Assembly (NCBI RefSeq): GCF_003363435.1
Contig: NZ_QRCT01000049.1
Span: 124,001-188,000, forward strand
Direction: 5' to 3'
Source: Anaerosacchariphilus polymeriproducens
GTDB taxonomy: Bacteria > Bacillota > Clostridia > Lachnospirales > Lachnospiraceae
DNA length: 64,000 nt
In this document: in pieces, positions 18,185 to 26,651 of the stretch
How the letters are laid out: the number at the start of each line of letters is the position of its first letter
Position numbering within the stretch: position 1 is the first letter of the stretch
The notes under the pieces: generated by a model
What the model was told of the DNA's origin: nothing
Database searches by the model: none
Seen by the model: the letters and a program-made list of their open reading frames with translations, nothing else
Program-made: the position numbers and the translations under genes

Positions 18185-19165
18185 TCACTGCTCCTCTCTT
18201 ATGACCGATGTAATTCTTACTGCATATTTATCACCAGATGCTCCTGGCAGAGCAGCAAATTTTTCTATATTACCTACATATACTTTTAATTCTTCATCTA
18301 CTTTTCTGTCCAGCCTTATAATATCTCCACATTGCAAATGGGCAAAATCATTGACTGTAATAGAACTTTTTCCTAACACTGCCTTAATGGGCATATTAGA
18401 TTTTGAAATCAAAGTACCAATGGCATCACAATATGCTTTATCATCTTGATTTTGAATGCTGGAAAACCAATACTTCGTATTTAAACGATCCATCACATGT
18501 TCTAAAGTCAAATATGGAAGGCAGATATTCATGAAACCTTCAACTTCGCCAATCTTCATATTTATTGTAATGATTGCAATCATTTCACTTGGAGATATGA
18601 TCTGCGCAAACTGTGAATTGGTTTCTATTCTCTCTAACCTCGGCGAAATATCTACTACGTTTTTCCAAGGTTCTCTTAAAAGATTAACACAAATATTCAT
18701 AATTCTTTCAATAATTGTCAATTCGATTTCTGAAAACTCTCTTGCCTTTTCTAATGCGGTCCCTTCTCCACCTAACATACGGTCAATCATTGCAAAACCT
18801 AGATTTGGGGCCAACTCCAATACAATATGTCCGTTTAATGGACTAAAATCAACGATACCAAGAATCACCGGATTCGCTAAAGCATTTGAAAACTCCTGAT
18901 AAGTAAGTGCTTCAGAATTCACTACTTCTACTTGAATATTTTTTCTTAAATATGCCGGTAGATTTGTAGATAATAATCTGCCAAAATGTTCAAAAACTAT
19001 TTCTAAAGTACGCAGATGCTCTTTCGAAAATTTTGCAGGTCTGGCAAAATCATAATATTTCACCTGCTTCTCCTCTTTTTCTTTCATCTCATCTGCATCC
19101 AGTTCACCACTGCTTAACGCCTGCAGTAAATTATCTATTTCATTTTGAGATAATACCTCTCCCAT
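18185..19165 (-). CDS. fliM: Flagellar motor switch protein FliM
   Basis: A 326-residue protein with the N-terminal CheY-P-binding motif VLSQNEIDNLLQAL, a CheC-like middle domain (about 45-240) and a C-terminal SPOA domain (about 250-326). It forms the C-ring middle layer between FliG and FliY. AGGAGGGGAATATTCCG precedes ATG. The fliL-fliM-fliY-cheY order matches Bacillus. Full length, nothing unusual. Confidence 0.96.
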   Translation of the reverse strand: MGEVLSQNEIDNLLQALSSGELDADEMKEKEEKQVKYYDFARPAKFSKEHLRTLEIVFEHFGRLLSTNLPAYLRKNIQVEVVNSEALTYQEFSNALANPVILGIVDFSPLNGHIVLELAPNLGFAMIDRMLGGEGTALEKAREFSEIELTIIERIMNICVNLLREPWKNVVDISPRLERIETNSQFAQIISPSEMIAIITINMKIGEVEGFMNICLPYLTLEHVMDRLNTKYWFSSIQNQDDKAYCDAIGTLISKSNMPIKAVLGKSSITVNDFAHLQCGDIIRLDRKVDEELKVYVGNIEKFAALPGASGDKYAVRITSVIREEQ

Positions 19166-19215
19166 CGGAATATTCCCCTCCTTTCTTCAAACCCATAGTG
19201 CTTCTAATATCTGCC

Positions 19216-19728
19216 TTACTGATAAACCACATCTCTGAAAACTACCTGAATAATAAAATCAGAATCAAACATTTCTTGTATTCTGGTTAACAACTCGTCT
19301 TGAATTGCCTGTGTACTGCTTTTGATTTCGTCAATTGTATAAGAAGATACTACACGATTGACTTCATTTTTTATTAAGCTCTCTTTTTCACTAAGTGATG
19401 CACCGTATTTTTCATAATCTTTGCTTTCTGTATTCATTGATAATGACACTGACAATTTAGCATAATGTTCCGCATCGTCATTTCCCGGTTTTAAATTGAT
19501 CGTCATACTATCTTCAATATTGTATACTGAGATTTTATCAATTGGAACGCTCTTGTCTTTTGACTTCTCACCTGCACTCAACTCTAGATCAATCGCGGCT
19601 GCTATTTTCCCAACCAGTGCATCTGTCTTCTTTACTTCTGAAATAACACTAAATGTCAATATAGCAGTTAGAATTAAATTAGCTAACACTAAAGCCAATA
19701 CCAACACAGTCAATAAATTTTTTTTCAT
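19216..19728 (-). CDS. fliL: Flagellar basal body-associated protein FliL
   Basis: A 170-residue bitopic protein with one N-terminal membrane helix (about 5-28) and a periplasm-side/extracytoplasmic domain. The C-terminal part (EMFDSDFIIQVVFRDVVYQ) has the FliL pattern. FliL surrounds the stator units and supports torque under load. It lies 19 bases after motB and 50 bases before fliM. Confidence 0.9.
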   Translation of the reverse strand: MKKNLLTVLVLALVLANLILTAILTFSVISEVKKTDALVGKIAAAIDLELSAGEKSKDKSVPIDKISVYNIEDSMTINLKPGNDDAEHYAKLSVSLSMNTESKDYEKYGASLSEKESLIKNEVNRVVSSYTIDEIKSSTQAIQDELLTRIQEMFDSDFIIQVVFRDVVYQ

Positions 19729-19747
19729 TTTATTTCATTCCTTCCAT

Positions 19748-20554
19748 TTAGTAATCGCTAAACGAATTATAAATTTTAATCTCGACTCTTCTGTTTTGAG
19801 CTCTGCCTTCTACCGTTGTATTATCAGCAATTGGAGCATATTCCCCACGACCTGAGTATTTAAGCTTTACCGGATCTATACTATTATGATTACGGAAATA
19901 TTCTGCTACTGCCAATGCCCTTTGACAAGATAAGTCTTCATTATTCTTAAACGCTCCACCATGTATCGGAACATTATCTGTATGACCTTCTATTTCAATA
20001 ATATTCTCATTATAGTATTCTAATATAGTGCCAATCTTATCAACTAATGGATAAGAATTTTCAACGATATCTGCACTTCCTGATTCGAATAGTAATGCGC
20101 CATTTAACGTAAGCAAAGCATATTGAGATGTAAAATCTATTTGGACTTTATCTAAGACTTCATTTTCCTGAGCCATTTTTTCAATATTTTCTGCCATTTT
20201 TTCTGATTCTTTTAATGCTTCTGATTGATATTCTTCTTTAAAATCCTTTGGCATGGAAGAATCTTCTGAATCGATAGGTTCCAGCATTTTGCTGTATTCT
20301 TCTTCAAACATTGCCAACTGACTGACTCCTGCTGAAATAAGTGTTCCTTCTCCTACACCTGTGCCGCCTTCGGATAAAATACTAAAACTACTATTTAAAG
20401 ATGCGATCATATTTTCAAATTTTTCAGCATCTACGGAAGACATTGAAAACAATAATACAAAAAAACATAAGAGAAGATTCATCAAATCTCCAAATGTGGT
20501 CATCCATGCCGGTGCCCCTTTTGGACCTGTTTCCTCTTTCCTCTTTTTTGCCAT
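19748..20554 (-). CDS. motB: Flagellar stator protein MotB
   Basis: A 268-residue protein with one membrane helix (about 17-40) holding the ion-binding Asp23 in TTFGDLMNLL. A linker and plug region follow, then an OmpA-type peptidoglycan-binding domain (EIEGHTDNVPIHG, CQRALAVAEYF). It anchors MotA units to the wall. I cannot decide from sequence alone whether it uses protons or sodium. The ATG overlaps the motA stop by one base, indicating coupled synthesis. Confidence 0.95.
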   Translation of the reverse strand: MAKKRKEETGPKGAPAWMTTFGDLMNLLLCFFVLLFSMSSVDAEKFENMIASLNSSFSILSEGGTGVGEGTLISAGVSQLAMFEEEYSKMLEPIDSEDSSMPKDFKEEYQSEALKESEKMAENIEKMAQENEVLDKVQIDFTSQYALLTLNGALLFESGSADIVENSYPLVDKIGTILEYYNENIIEIEGHTDNVPIHGGAFKNNEDLSCQRALAVAEYFRNHNSIDPVKLKYSGRGEYAPIADNTTVEGRAQNRRVEIKIYNSFSDY

Positions 20555-21363
20555 TATTCCTCACCTTCTCTTTCATTCACTTTTGTTCGTTGTGAAGGTG
20601 CTAAGAAAGACTTCAATTTTTCTTCAATGACTCTTGGATTTTCACCTGCCTGAATAGATAATAAACCTTCTACCGTCACTTCTTTTAACATGATTTCAGT
20701 TGCACTATTCGCTTTCAGTTTTGCAGATACCGGACCGCACAACCAGTTTGCTATCAACGAACCATAAAGAGTCGTCAACAAAGCTACTGACATAGAAGGA
20801 CCGATTGTTGAAGGATCATCTAAACCTTTCAACATATTAATTAGTCCGATTAGAGTTCCAATCATACCCCAGGCTGGACCCATTTCTGATAATTTATTCC
20901 AGAAATCAAGTACTTTTCCATGCCTTTCGCTGACACAGACCAATTCTGTTTCCATAATCCCTCTTACCAACTCAGGGTCTGTCCCATCAACCACCAGCAT
21001 AATTCCTTTTTTTAAAAATTCATCTTCCAGATTCGTAGCTGCTTCTTCTAATGCCAGCAAACCTTCTTTTCTGGCAATCGTTGACAATTCTATTACATTA
21101 GAAATGGTTTCATTGGCATCTCCCTTCACCCCTTGAAACGCAAGTTTAATTGATTTTAAACCATTTAAAAAATTGGGTAAAGTACTTGAACTCAATGTAC
21201 TTGTCAATGAACCTCCAATTGTAATAATAACTGATGGGATATCAATAAAACTGAATAACTTTGAAAACTCCACTCCGGTATTTTTATCAAAAACAATACC
21301 GAATACTATCATTACAACACCTAAAATAATGCCTAACAAGGAAGCTATATCCACAATTGCCAC
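20554..21363 (-). CDS. motA: Flagellar stator protein MotA
   Basis: A 269-residue protein with four membrane segments and the characteristic large cytoplasmic loop between helices 2 and 3. The conserved proline-glycine rich stretch GPAWGMIGTLIGLINML is visible near residue 155. With MotB it forms the ion-driven stator. The predicted start is GTG at 21363, with AAGGGACGG just upstream. It follows flbD by 74 bases and is in the same transcript. The neighbouring PilZ gene product may act on this protein. Confidence 0.94.
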   Translation of the reverse strand: MAIVDIASLLGIILGVVMIVFGIVFDKNTGVEFSKLFSFIDIPSVIITIGGSLTSTLSSSTLPNFLNGLKSIKLAFQGVKGDANETISNVIELSTIARKEGLLALEEAATNLEDEFLKKGIMLVVDGTDPELVRGIMETELVCVSERHGKVLDFWNKLSEMGPAWGMIGTLIGLINMLKGLDDPSTIGPSMSVALLTTLYGSLIANWLCGPVSAKLKANSATEIMLKEVTVEGLLSIQAGENPRVIEEKLKSFLAPSQRTKVNEREGEE

Positions 21364-21437
21364 CCGTCCCTTCGTCTTTTTTTCTCTTTATTGTATATAA
21401 TCATTCTGTCTATTTTTTCATATTCTGTCTATTTTTT

Positions 21438-21635
21438 TTAATTTTTGTCGAAGTTTGTAAAAATACTTCGTTTATATGATATTACTAAATTTTTTATCTC
21501 TTGTCTACTTTCTTTTACTATTAATTTCTTTCCAGTTGTGAAAGAAATTACCGTATCGGGAGTTTCTTCTATTATTTCTATCAGTTCAGCATTGATTAAT
21601 ATTTTTATTCCATTTAGCTTCGTTACATCTATCAT
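21438..21635 (-). CDS. flbD: FlbD family flagellar protein (SwrD)
   Basis: A 65-residue protein beginning MIDVTKLNG, the family hallmark, with IEIIEETPDTVISFTTGKKLIVKES after it. In Bacillus the homologue SwrD (YlzI) boosts flagellar power and lies between flgE and fliL. I use the ATG at 21635 because AAGGAG lies nine bases upstream; an in-frame extension of 18 residues runs across a promoter and is unlikely to be translated. It is the first gene of the second flagellar transcript. Confidence 0.93.
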   Translation of the reverse strand: MIDVTKLNGIKILINAELIEIIEETPDTVISFTTGKKLIVKESRQEIKNLVISYKRSIFTNFDKN

Positions 21636-21657
21636 ATATACGCACTCCTTCTTTGGT

Positions 21658-21686
21658 ATTATACCACATATTGCGTCACAGTGAAA
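21658..21686 (-). promoter_or_regulatory. Sigma-A-like promoter of flbD-motA-... unit
   Basis: Read on the minus strand: -35 TTTCAC (21681-21686), 17-base spacer, perfect -10 TATAAT (21658-21663). The predicted start is near 21651, about 16 bases before the flbD ATG. The -35 matches only four of six consensus bases, but the -10 and spacing are ideal. Together with the hairpin behind flgE it suggests that a second unit starts here. Confidence 0.65.
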
Positions 21687-21716
21687 CATTATTCTACAAT
21701 ATCTATGAATTTGACT

Positions 21717-21766
21717 GAAAAAGGGAGATAAGACAAATGCTCCTCTTCTGCACCGATCCTATCCCC
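21717..21766 (-). terminator. Terminator-like hairpin after flgE
   Basis: On the minus strand a stem of about 10 pairs with one bulge (21723-21733 with 21757-21766, including G-U pairs) encloses a 23-base loop and is followed directly by TTTTT. It lies 17 bases past the flgE stop and upstream of the flbD promoter. The large loop makes efficiency uncertain. Confidence 0.5.
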
Positions 21767-21782
21767 TATTTTCCCTTACTGA

Positions 21783-23930
21783 CTAACGTTTTAGGTTAAT
21801 TAATTCTTCTAGCATCGAATCTGAAGTTGTTATAATTCTGGAATTCGCTTGAAAACCTCTTTGTGTTGTTATCATTTCAGTAAACTCCGCAGAAAGATCT
21901 ACATTAGACATCTCTAAAACTCCGCTTGACATGCTTCCTCCATCTGCTGTAACATCTTGTCCGATTCCGTCAAATTCTCCGGAGTTCAATGTTGCTGAGT
22001 ACAAGTTCTCTCCTTCTTTCAAGAGACCTGAAGCATTGGCAAAGGAAGCGGTAGCTATCTGTCCCAAAAGTTTTGTATTTCCATTATCGTAAGTTCCATA
22101 AATCATTCCGTTGTTCTGAATAGATACCCCTGTCATCTGTCCAAGCTTTTTCCCTGCTCCGACACCATCTGCATCGCCGGTCTCCATTACTAAAGTTGAA
22201 CTTCCATTATTATCTACCATTGTGGTTCCTTTAAAATCCATATTAATATCTTTAAAGTTCCCATAACCGGCAGCAAAATCTAAATTCACATCATCTTCAC
22301 CATTTACTGAAACAAAAGCACCAGTACTAGTGTTAAACTGTACAATATAATCTTTTGTCTTCGTTGTTGTAGATAAAGTAATAGATCCATCCGCATTTTG
22401 TGTAAAAGTATTTTTTACGGCATCTGTATCTGCAGGTATCCCATAAGCCTCTGCTGCTGTTACAATCGTACCACCCTGTTCAAACTGTCCTTGTGCAGAG
22501 TCATAGTAATATCCTGTATTTAAATCACTGTTTCCTAACGTAGTTGTATGAGTTGCAACATATCCGGAACCAGTTGAATAACTCCATGCAATATCCGGAT
22601 TGGTTTCTGCTGCCTGTAATGCAGTTACGACTTCTGCATTTGTCATTTCCCATGTAAGCCCTGTTACAGGATCACCATCAGCCAAGGCAGATGTACCTGT
22701 AATACCGCAGCTGGTCAGAATTGAAACCGGTACCGTTGTTGTTCCGTCTGTTACAGTAGCATCACTTCCATCTCCGACCGTACCATAATCATAGGTCCAG
22801 GCTACAGCATCGTTCAAATTATAAGCACCCATTGATTTTGTAAATAACATTGAAGAAATTTCAGCTTTTGTCAGACCTTGTGTCATTTTTCCAGTACCAG
22901 AATCATAGGTCGCTCCGATCAATGTAGCAACATCTGTAAAACCTGTTGTTCCCGAATAAGATTTCGTTCCCACGAAATTATAAGATGTATTATCAACCAC
23001 CTGAGGTGCATTATATGTAAAGCCTGATTCTAAAGTTCCTGTCTGGAAAATACTCTGATAATTGGTCATTACACTTCCTGTTGCTGAATAGTAGTTGCCA
23101 TTGGCATATGCATAACCTTCTACTAAATTAGTCAAATTCTTTGTAGTTGAGGTAGTCGTAGTTCTATCGGTTCCAAAATTTACAATTTTATCTAATGTAA
23201 CTCCATATTTTTTCGTAATAGAATCTCCGTTACTATCTACAATATCATTAAGTGCAATCGCATATTTTCCATCGGCCGCAGTTGATTTTATAGAAAATTT
23301 AGCAGTATAACTATATCCTAATTGATCATAAAAAGTTAAGCTTCGAATCAATCCCGTTTCACTTGTTACTTGAGTACTATTTTTGTCAATAATTCCTGAA
23401 ATTTTTGAATTTGTTGTTGCCTCAGGATCTGAAGTCAGATTCTCCACTGCCAGAATCCTTAATGGAGACACGGTATCTTGTGCTATTTTTCCTTCTCCAT
23501 CAACCTGCCATCCCATTATATTGTATCCGGTTGAAGACATACATAAGTTTCCTGCACCATCAACGTAAAATGATCCGTCTCTTGTAAAATAATTTTCTGA
23601 ACCATTACTTACAACAAAAAAGCTATCTCCTGTTATTTTCAAGTCAAATGGGTTTCCTGTGGTCTGCGTTGCACCTGCTGTTGTAATGTTAACTGTAGTT
23701 GCTCCTGTTGTAACTCCAAGACCAATCTGTTTTGCATTCGTACCACCGGTTCCTGTCAGTGCATTCGCTCCTGATGCTGATTTTGTAGTTTGATATAATA
23801 TTTCACTAAAAGTGGTACTACTAGATTTAAAAGCTACTGTATTTACGTTCGCAATATTATTACCTATAACGTCCATCTTGGTCTGGTGTGTTTTTAATCC
23901 TGATACACCAGAATATAATGATCTCATCAT
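21783..23930 (-). CDS. flgE: Flagellar hook protein FlgE (long form)
   Basis: A 715-residue hook protein. The N-terminal D0 region (MRSLYSGVSGLKTHQTKMDVIGNNIANVNTVAFK, quoted in part: GNNIANVNTVAFK) and the C-terminal D0 region (SNVDLSAEFTEMITTQRGF) are canonical. Between them lies a very long Thr/Gly/Ala/Asp-rich, cysteine-poor section; family members range from about 260 residues in Bacillus to about 400 in enterics, so some 300 residues are extra surface domains. The hook is a universal joint, and inserted domains face outward. AGGAGGATATTTTGTT precedes the ATG. The 92-base leader folds into hairpins (separate entry). Confidence 0.94.
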   Translation of the reverse strand: MMRSLYSGVSGLKTHQTKMDVIGNNIANVNTVAFKSSSTTFSEILYQTTKSASGANALTGTGGTNAKQIGLGVTTGATTVNITTAGATQTTGNPFDLKITGDSFFVVSNGSENYFTRDGSFYVDGAGNLCMSSTGYNIMGWQVDGEGKIAQDTVSPLRILAVENLTSDPEATTNSKISGIIDKNSTQVTSETGLIRSLTFYDQLGYSYTAKFSIKSTAADGKYAIALNDIVDSNGDSITKKYGVTLDKIVNFGTDRTTTTSTTKNLTNLVEGYAYANGNYYSATGSVMTNYQSIFQTGTLESGFTYNAPQVVDNTSYNFVGTKSYSGTTGFTDVATLIGATYDSGTGKMTQGLTKAEISSMLFTKSMGAYNLNDAVAWTYDYGTVGDGSDATVTDGTTTVPVSILTSCGITGTSALADGDPVTGLTWEMTNAEVVTALQAAETNPDIAWSYSTGSGYVATHTTTLGNSDLNTGYYYDSAQGQFEQGGTIVTAAEAYGIPADTDAVKNTFTQNADGSITLSTTTKTKDYIVQFNTSTGAFVSVNGEDDVNLDFAAGYGNFKDINMDFKGTTMVDNNGSSTLVMETGDADGVGAGKKLGQMTGVSIQNNGMIYGTYDNGNTKLLGQIATASFANASGLLKEGENLYSATLNSGEFDGIGQDVTADGGSMSSGVLEMSNVDLSAEFTEMITTQRGFQANSRIITTSDSMLEELINLKR

Positions 23931-23955
23931 AACAAAATATCCTCCTAAATTGTAT

Positions 23956-24027
23956 CGTCTTACTATATTGACGCAGCCTTATCTATCGGTCAAAGGCTGT
24001 TTAGCTTCCTTAAAAGGTCCGGCTAAA
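23956..24027 (-). ncRNA. Structured leader of flgE: three consecutive hairpins
   Basis: Between the stop of the upstream gene and flgE the minus-strand RNA can form three adjacent stems: TTTAGC/GCTAAA (24022-24027 with 24000-24005, with an inner CCTT/AAGG), CAGCCTT/AAGGCTG (23993-23999 with 23974-23980) and a weak CGTC/GACG (23970-23973 with 23956-23959). No U-tract follows, so these are not terminators. They could be RNA-stability, processing or protein-binding elements. I cannot match them to a known riboswitch class. Confidence 0.4.
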
Positions 24028-24421
24028 TAATTACTGCACCATCAATATTTGTAAAAACATTTTCATTTGCTTCTGTTTGGTCCATTGCTGTGACTACCGT
24101 TTGATTTTTTATATTTACAATAAATACCAAGTCATCAACTAGTACTAATGATTCTTTTATCCCTTTCTCTTCTGCTTTCAACGTCCCTTCTTCCAATCGT
24201 GTCTTTTGACCCTGTGATAAATTTATGTTCCTATCTGAAAGTCTGTTCAAGGCATGTTTCGAAAACTTTAATTCTCTGGACTCATTCGTCTTTTGTTGTT
24301 CTTGTAAAATTTCTTCAAAAGAGAAGTTGGAATCTGCACTTGCTGTAGATTGATGATTATTTTTTAAGTATCGGCCGGTAACCTGTTCAATGGATGTAAA
24401 TTGATTTTGAATTGAATTCAT
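24023..24421 (-). CDS. Flagellar operon protein (TIGR02530 family)
   Basis: A 132-residue protein of the small family found between flgD and flgE in Firmicutes. Its core KFSKHALNRLSDRNINLS (about residues 74-91) is the family hallmark, followed by a compact alpha/beta C-terminus ending in a DLVFIVNIKNQTVVTAMD beta stretch. The molecular role is unknown. I choose the ATG at 24421 because GGGGG lies seven bases upstream; the ATG two codons earlier abuts the ribosome site. The stop codon is part of the first flgE-leader hairpin. Confidence 0.88.
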   Translation of the reverse strand: MNSIQNQFTSIEQVTGRYLKNNHQSTASADSNFSFEEILQEQQKTNESRELKFSKHALNRLSDRNINLSQGQKTRLEEGTLKAEEKGIKESLVLVDDLVFIVNIKNQTVVTAMDQTEANENVFTNIDGAVII

Positions 24422-24455
24422 ATCCATTCCCCCTTGGGTTACTGTCCCTTATTCA

Positions 24456-25109
24456 TTATTTATCTGCTTCAGACTCGTATAATTTAATTTTTGCTTCCAG
24501 ATTCTGCATTTTTGTAATCGCATCAGAACTTACAAATTTTTTCGCATAAGTAGATAATGCTTCATATGCCTTCCTTGCTGCCACTACAGCTTCTTTATCA
24601 TCCAATGTAACTGTCTGCTCGCTCGGAAGATTCGTTACCTGATTTTTAAAATTTGTAGCTGCTTCAGTAGCATCTAAGTATTCATCCGATACTACCGTAT
24701 CTAAATCATCAATGGAATATAATTGTTCATTAATTGATAAAAACGCTTTTCCGTTTTCAATCACAACATAATCTACTTTTCCACTTATATAACTTGTTTC
24801 ACCGGTAGTAGAAGATGTAACCTTCATAATTACATTTTCTCCTGTCAAACTAGTTGCTTTTTCCTGACTCTGTGATGCCTGTAGATTCTGCATTGCTTCT
24901 AATTCTGAGAATGTGGCCAATTGAGCTATGTACTCCGTATTGGCTGTTGGCTCCATCGGATCTTGATACTTCATTTGTGCAACTAATAATTGCAAAAATG
25001 CGTCTTTATCAAGTTCTGAATTACTTTTTTTCGTAGATGTGGATGAAGTGTTTGAAGAAGCTGTGGTATCTTGAACTATGCCATCCTTAATCGGTGCAAT
25101 AATAGCCAT
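24456..25109 (-). CDS. flgD: Flagellar hook assembly scaffold FlgD
   Basis: A 217-residue hook-cap protein. The N-terminal DKDAFLQLLVAQMKYQDPMEPTAN signature (quoted in part: FLQLLVAQMKYQDPMEP) identifies it. The following beta region is short, and the C-terminal 70 residues are helical (EAVVAARKAYEALSTYAKKFV), unlike the usual FlgD Ig-like domain; they resemble extracellular repeat-type helical modules. FlgD caps the growing hook and is exported. It follows fliK and precedes the TIGR02530 gene, as usual. Confidence 0.93.
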   Translation of the reverse strand: MAIIAPIKDGIVQDTTASSNTSSTSTKKSNSELDKDAFLQLLVAQMKYQDPMEPTANTEYIAQLATFSELEAMQNLQASQSQEKATSLTGENVIMKVTSSTTGETSYISGKVDYVVIENGKAFLSINEQLYSIDDLDTVVSDEYLDATEAATNFKNQVTNLPSEQTVTLDDKEAVVAARKAYEALSTYAKKFVSSDAITKMQNLEAKIKLYESEADK

Positions 25110-25153
25110 AAATTTCTTCCTTTCTTTTTCTTATATTCGTATCATCATTCTTT

Positions 25154-26626
25154 TTAAGCTGAATAATCAACTGAATTACCATTCTGTAACATCATTTTGA
25201 CTGCAAGATTTTCATCTTCTGACATAATCCCTTGAATAGCTTCCAAGTCTGAAACATTTAAATTCCTGCGTCTATTACCTGAATTTTGCCTTTCACTTTC
25301 CTTTTGATTATTCTGTTGATTCTCTTCTAAATTTCTTTCAAACTCGTGACTTGCAATCGTTACTTCAATCGCTTCCACCTTTAGGCCCTGATTGTTAAGA
25401 TTATCTCTTAATTGAACAATCTGATTTTCTAAGGCATTTTTAACAGCTTCATTTTCTGCTGCCATATGCGCAGTAACAATTCCATTTTTCGTAGTCACCA
25501 TCAAATGAATCTTACCAAGATTTTCAGGATTCAATTGTAATTCCATACTGGTGGCTTCCCGAGACATACTTACTCTGACTGATTCCGTGATTTGTCTCAT
25601 AATATTTTCTACATTTACACGCGTCTGAAAATTCTCTGCTGTCTGTGGTACTGCACCTACCGTATTTGTTCTAGCATCTAATACAGGATTGCCGTTTTGT
25701 GCATTAGAAAATAAGTGATTTTCTTTATTCTGAGAATCTGTATTATCATCCGAAAAATCAGTTTCTATTTCTTCCGTTTCTAAATTCATAGACTCATCTG
25801 CCAAAATTTTAGCATTTGTTTCTTCGTCTATTTCCTGCTCTTCTACATTCACTATTTCTTTAGGCAGATTTTCTAAAGCTTTCTCTACACTATTTCCGTC
25901 TGCTGCCTGAGTTTCTTGTGACTGCTGTAATACTAAATCCGCTTCCTCTTGCTTTTGAATTTCAGACTGAATTACAACTTCTTGTCCAATCAATTCATCA
26001 TCCGGATTCATCTGAACCGAAGTATCAAGCTGCATATTTTCAAGTAATTGCTGTACTTCGTTCCTATTCATGCCCAAATCCTTTAAGAGGGAAACCGTTA
26101 GTTCTTCAACCGTCTGGAATAACTGTTGAAATTCTTCGTTCATAAGCAGTGTGACTGGCTCTGTATTACCTGCCAGCTGAGTAACCAATGTCGTAAGATT
26201 TTCCGGCTGCATGAAATCGCTAAATTGGAATCCTAATGCTTGCATTGCTGCTTCTAATTCTGACTCGGAAACATTTAAACTTTCTAAAATGCTCTCTTTC
26301 ATTTTCTTTTCAAAATCTTCTAGTTTTTCTTTCAACATTCCTGATGTCTCTGAGAATTCCTTTGCATCTTCCTGAACAGATTCCTTTTGTGGTAATTTAT
26401 CCTGAATACTTGAATAACTCTCCTTTTTTACACTACCAACCTTTAAATTGCTCTGACTATCTTCTACAAAATCCGTTTGTGTCTGTGCTTCAACCTGACC
26501 ACTTGAAGCAATTTGATTGATGAAGGATTCAAAATCCAATTGAGAGGATTCTTTCTTTCCTGCACTTACGCCTTTTGGTGAACCTAAAATTGCCGAGTTC
26601 ATTTTTACCATCGTTGTACCTGTCAT
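25154..26626 (-). CDS. fliK: Flagellar hook-length control protein FliK
   Basis: A 490-residue Gln/Glu/Asn-rich protein with a disordered N-terminal ruler region and a folded C-terminal domain (about 350-440) showing the FliK core SMELQLNPENLGKIHLMV. The ruler senses hook length and triggers the FlhB specificity switch. The long form here is compatible with the large hook subunit, but ruler and hook length relate to assembled length rather than monomer size. AAAGGAGGAGTTTT precedes the ATG. Confidence 0.92.
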   Translation of the reverse strand: MTGTTMVKMNSAILGSPKGVSAGKKESSQLDFESFINQIASSGQVEAQTQTDFVEDSQSNLKVGSVKKESYSSIQDKLPQKESVQEDAKEFSETSGMLKEKLEDFEKKMKESILESLNVSESELEAAMQALGFQFSDFMQPENLTTLVTQLAGNTEPVTLLMNEEFQQLFQTVEELTVSLLKDLGMNRNEVQQLLENMQLDTSVQMNPDDELIGQEVVIQSEIQKQEEADLVLQQSQETQAADGNSVEKALENLPKEIVNVEEQEIDEETNAKILADESMNLETEEIETDFSDDNTDSQNKENHLFSNAQNGNPVLDARTNTVGAVPQTAENFQTRVNVENIMRQITESVRVSMSREATSMELQLNPENLGKIHLMVTTKNGIVTAHMAAENEAVKNALENQIVQLRDNLNNQGLKVEAIEVTIASHEFERNLEENQQNNQKESERQNSGNRRRNLNVSDLEAIQGIMSEDENLAVKMMLQNGNSVDYSA

Positions 26627-26651
26627 AAAACTCCTCCTTTCTTTTTTTTAT

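Noticed and set aside
23974-24003. Sigma-28-like promoter (TAAA...CCGATA) in the flgE leader
   Set aside because: The spacing between TAAA and CCGATA is about 10 bases, not the 14-16 needed, and both parts lie within hairpin stems or loops.
24000-24027. c-di-GMP riboswitch before flgE
   Set aside because: The conserved core and tetraloop-receptor sequences of class I and class II c-di-GMP aptamers are not visible.
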